Of a stretch of 64,000 bases of DNA, positions 62,010-64,000 are shown piece after piece. The notes below the pieces were generated by a model, which was not told the origin of the DNA, ran no database searches, and worked only from the letters and a program-made list of their open reading frames with translations. Source of the DNA: Imhoffiella fuscus. Lineage in GTDB: Bacteria; Pseudomonadota; Gammaproteobacteria; Chromatiales; Chromatiaceae. Location: NCBI RefSeq assembly GCF_042682685.1, contig NZ_JBHUHX010000015.1, positions 1 through 64,000 of the forward strand. The letters run 5' to 3'. Position numbers and translations under genes: made by a program. Position 1 is the stretch's first letter. Every line of letters begins with the position of its first letter.

Positions 62010-63683
62010 TCAGACGGTTCGACGAACCGGGGCGCCATCGGCGCGATAGTAGTCGACACGGGCACGGTGCATCGATTTGCCGCGAATCCGGTCGGCGATC
62101 TTCTCGGCGATCATGATGGTGGTCGCGTTGAGATTGCCGGTGATGATGCGCGGCATGATGGAGGCATCGACCACCCGCAGGTTCTCCAACCCATGGACGC
62201 GGCCGGCGCCATCGACGACGGCCTCGTTGCCCGTCCCCATGGAACAGGTGCCGCAGGGGTGATAGGCGGTCTCGCCGTTGTTGCGGACGAACTCGTCGAG
62301 CTCGGCGTCGCTCTGAAGATCGTCGATCGGCGAGATCGCGCGTCCGCGATAGGGGGCGAGCGCCGGCTGGTCGAAGATCTCGCGGGTGATGCGGATGGCG
62401 GCGCGGAACTCGCGCCAGTCCTGCTCGTGCGCCATGTAGTTGAAGAGGATGCTCGGGTGCGCCTTGGGATCGCGCGAGCGCAGCTTGACTCGTCCCCGGC
62501 TGGGCGAGCGCATCGATCCGACATGGGCCTGGAAGCCGTGCGCCTTGACCGCGTTGCGCCCGTCGTAGCGCACGGCGATCGGCAGAAAATGGTACTGGAT
62601 GTTGGGCCAGTCGAACTGGGCGTCGGAGCGGATGAAGCCGCCCGCCTCGAACTGGTTGCTCGCCCCCAGGCCCGTGCCCATGAACAGCCATTCGGCGCCG
62701 ATACGCGCCTGATTCCAGGGCTTGAGCGCGGGTGCGATCGAGACCGGCTGCTTGCACTCGTACTGCATGTAGAGCTCGATATGGTCCTGGAGATTGTTGC
62801 CGACACCCGGCAGGTCGAGCACCTCGGGAATGCCCAGTTCGGCGAGCCAGGCGCCGGGCCCGACCCCGGAGCGCTGCAGGATCTGGGGCGAGGCGATGGC
62901 GCCGCCGCACAGCAGCACCTCGCGGCGGGCATGGGCGGTCTTCTCGGCACCGCCCTGACGGTAGGCGACCCCGACGGCGCGCTGTCCCTCGAAGAGGATG
63001 CGGTCGGTGAGCGCGCGCGTCTCGATGCGCAGTCCCGGACGGTGACGGGACAGGTCGAGATAGCCGCGCGCAGTGCTGGCCCGGCGTCCATTGGGCGTGA
63101 CGAAACGGTCCATGGGACCGAAGCCTTCCTGCTGATAGCCGTTGAGATCGTCCGTGCGCGGATAGCCGGCCTGCACGCCGGCCTCGATCATGGCCTCGAA
63201 CAGCACATTGTTGCCCGCCTTGGGCGTGGTTACCGCGACCGGGCCGGTGGCACCGTGATAGTCATTGCCACCGATGTCGCGCGACTCCGACTTCTTGAAA
63301 TACGGCAGACAGTCCAGGTACGACCAATCCTCCAGACCGGGGATCTGTGCCCAGTGGTCGAAGTCGAGCGCATTGCCTCGGATGTAGCACATGCCATTGA
63401 TGAGCGAGGAACCGCCGAGACCCTTGCCGCGCCCGCAGTCCATGCGACGATCGTTCATATGCGGTTCGGGGTCGGTCTCGTAGGCCCAGTTGTAGCGCTT
63501 GCCCTGCAATGGATAGGCGAGCGCCGCCGGCATCTGGGTGCGGAAATCGAGACGATAATCGGGACCGCCGGCCTCCAGCAGGAGCACCGAGGTTCCGGCG
63601 TCCTCGGTCAGGCGGGCGGCGAGCACGTTGCCCGCCGAGCCGGCGCCGATGATGATGTAGTCGTATTCGGTCGTTGCTTGCAT
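62010..63683 (-). CDS. betA: Choline dehydrogenase
   Basis: 557 residues, GMC oxidoreductase. FAD motif GAGSAGNVLAARL at the N-terminus, GGSSLINGMCYIRG and the C-terminal HPCGTCSMG with the catalytic histidine region. Oxidises choline to betaine aldehyde at the membrane. Works with betB, whose end lies 73 bases upstream. Confidence 0.95.
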   Translation of the reverse strand: MQATTEYDYIIIGAGSAGNVLAARLTEDAGTSVLLLEAGGPDYRLDFRTQMPAALAYPLQGKRYNWAYETDPEPHMNDRRMDCGRGKGLGGSSLINGMCYIRGNALDFDHWAQIPGLEDWSYLDCLPYFKKSESRDIGGNDYHGATGPVAVTTPKAGNNVLFEAMIEAGVQAGYPRTDDLNGYQQEGFGPMDRFVTPNGRRASTARGYLDLSRHRPGLRIETRALTDRILFEGQRAVGVAYRQGGAEKTAHARREVLLCGGAIASPQILQRSGVGPGAWLAELGIPEVLDLPGVGNNLQDHIELYMQYECKQPVSIAPALKPWNQARIGAEWLFMGTGLGASNQFEAGGFIRSDAQFDWPNIQYHFLPIAVRYDGRNAVKAHGFQAHVGSMRSPSRGRVKLRSRDPKAHPSILFNYMAHEQDWREFRAAIRITREIFDQPALAPYRGRAISPIDDLQSDAELDEFVRNNGETAYHPCGTCSMGTGNEAVVDGAGRVHGLENLRVVDASIMPRIITGNLNATTIMIAEKIADRIRGKSMHRARVDYYRADGAPVRRTV

Positions 63684-63756
63684 CTTGAATTCTGTCCGGG
63701 GGAAAGCGGAATACGGATGGGGCGGTGCGGACGCGGGAACGGCGTCCGCGCACGGA

Positions 63757-64000
63757 TCAGAACACGGAGCTGAATTCCCCCAGCTCGATCTGGATCGACT
63801 TGGTTCGGGTGTAGTGCATCAGGGTCTCGATGCCGTTCTCCCGACCGATCCCCGATTGCTTGTAGCCGCCGACCGGCATGGGCGCGGGCGATTCGCCCCA
63901 GGTGTTGATCCAGCAGATGCCGGCCTCTAGGCGATGGATGAGACCGTGGGCACGCTTCAGGTCCGGCGTGACCACTCCGGCGGCAAGCCCGTAGCTGGTG
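63757..64000 (-). CDS. betB: Betaine-aldehyde dehydrogenase (3' end, cut by window)
   Basis: C-terminal 80 codons of an aldehyde dehydrogenase; the frame continues past the window edge. INTWGESPAPMPVGGYKQSGIGRENG is the conserved C-terminal ALDH segment (split here), typical of BetB. Produces glycine betaine from the betA product. The catalytic cysteine lies outside. Confidence 0.88.
   Translation of the reverse strand, partial: TSYGLAAGVVTPDLKRAHGLIHRLEAGICWINTWGESPAPMPVGGYKQSGIGRENGIETLMHYTRTKSIQIELGEFSSVF

Noticed and set aside
1..64000. CRISPR array, tRNA or rRNA genes
   Set aside because: No evenly spaced direct repeats, cloverleaf with anticodon arm, or rRNA signature was seen on reading; a covariance search could still find a tRNA.

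Overview
This is a GC-rich chromosomal segment that reads like a gammaproteobacterium of the order Chromatiales, most likely a purple sulfur bacterium related to Allochromatium or Thiocystis. The inference rests on the Mla/murA/his and kds/lpt/rpoN/PTS gene orders, a pyrophosphate-type phosphofructokinase, HPr kinase beside an EIIA-Man type PTS, a YfdX protein and a CIRCE-controlled Hsp20. No photosynthesis genes lie in the window, so the genus is a guess.

Layout. 1-65: probable right end of an IS200/IS605-type element. 305-1961: hsp20 (minus) and a TauD/TfdA dioxygenase (plus) diverge across a region with a perfect CIRCE, an overlapping sigma70 promoter and a ROSE-like RNA thermometer. 1966-9554: minus-strand cluster mlaFEDCB-murA-hisGDC. 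9900-20749: plus-strand cluster kdsD-kdsC-lptCAB-rpoN-hpf, a terminator, then ptsN-hprK-rapZ-EIIA-ptsH-ptsI, followed by mgtE. 22400-31500 (minus): phosphohexomutase, engB, moaC, ppa, PPi-PFK, ubiI/ubiH-type monooxygenases and pepP, with ygfB at 31497-32114. 32182-34308 (plus): small coiled-coil gene, zapA, 6S RNA, 5-formyl-THF cyclo-ligase and rpiA. 34410-41166: a porin, then divergent sbp and cysTWA-cysB for sulfate uptake. 41271-47263: HDOD protein, OMPLA, YfdX protein, LysE exporter, DUF1820 protein and CorA.

47323-56149 is the most interesting accessory stretch: an acyltransferase, a penicillin-acylase family hydrolase, a beta-barrel/lipoprotein, a small secreted protein, a sensor kinase and an NtrC-type sigma54 activator. 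They are followed by a DUF2202 gene carrying a near-consensus sigma54 promoter and a perfect upstream palindrome. The kinase and regulator genes are split by a composite dispersed palindromic repeat. 56530-58000 holds an A/T-richer two-gene island (SAM methyltransferase plus a small P-loop protein). 58313-59611 is a chemoreceptor with a four-cysteine sensory domain. The window ends with betT, betA and the 3' end of betB (minus strand), for glycine-betaine synthesis from choline.

How the genes work together. The left half is core envelope biology: phospholipid transport (Mla), peptidoglycan (MurA), Kdo and LPS export (Kds/Lpt), plus sigma54 and a regulatory PTS without a sugar permease. The middle covers carbon/PPi metabolism, ubiquinone and cell division. 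The right half is accessory: envelope sensing, sulfate and osmoprotectant uptake, and regulation. A family of short palindromes (core GGCGCAATA...TATTGCGCC) recurs at four intergenic sites.
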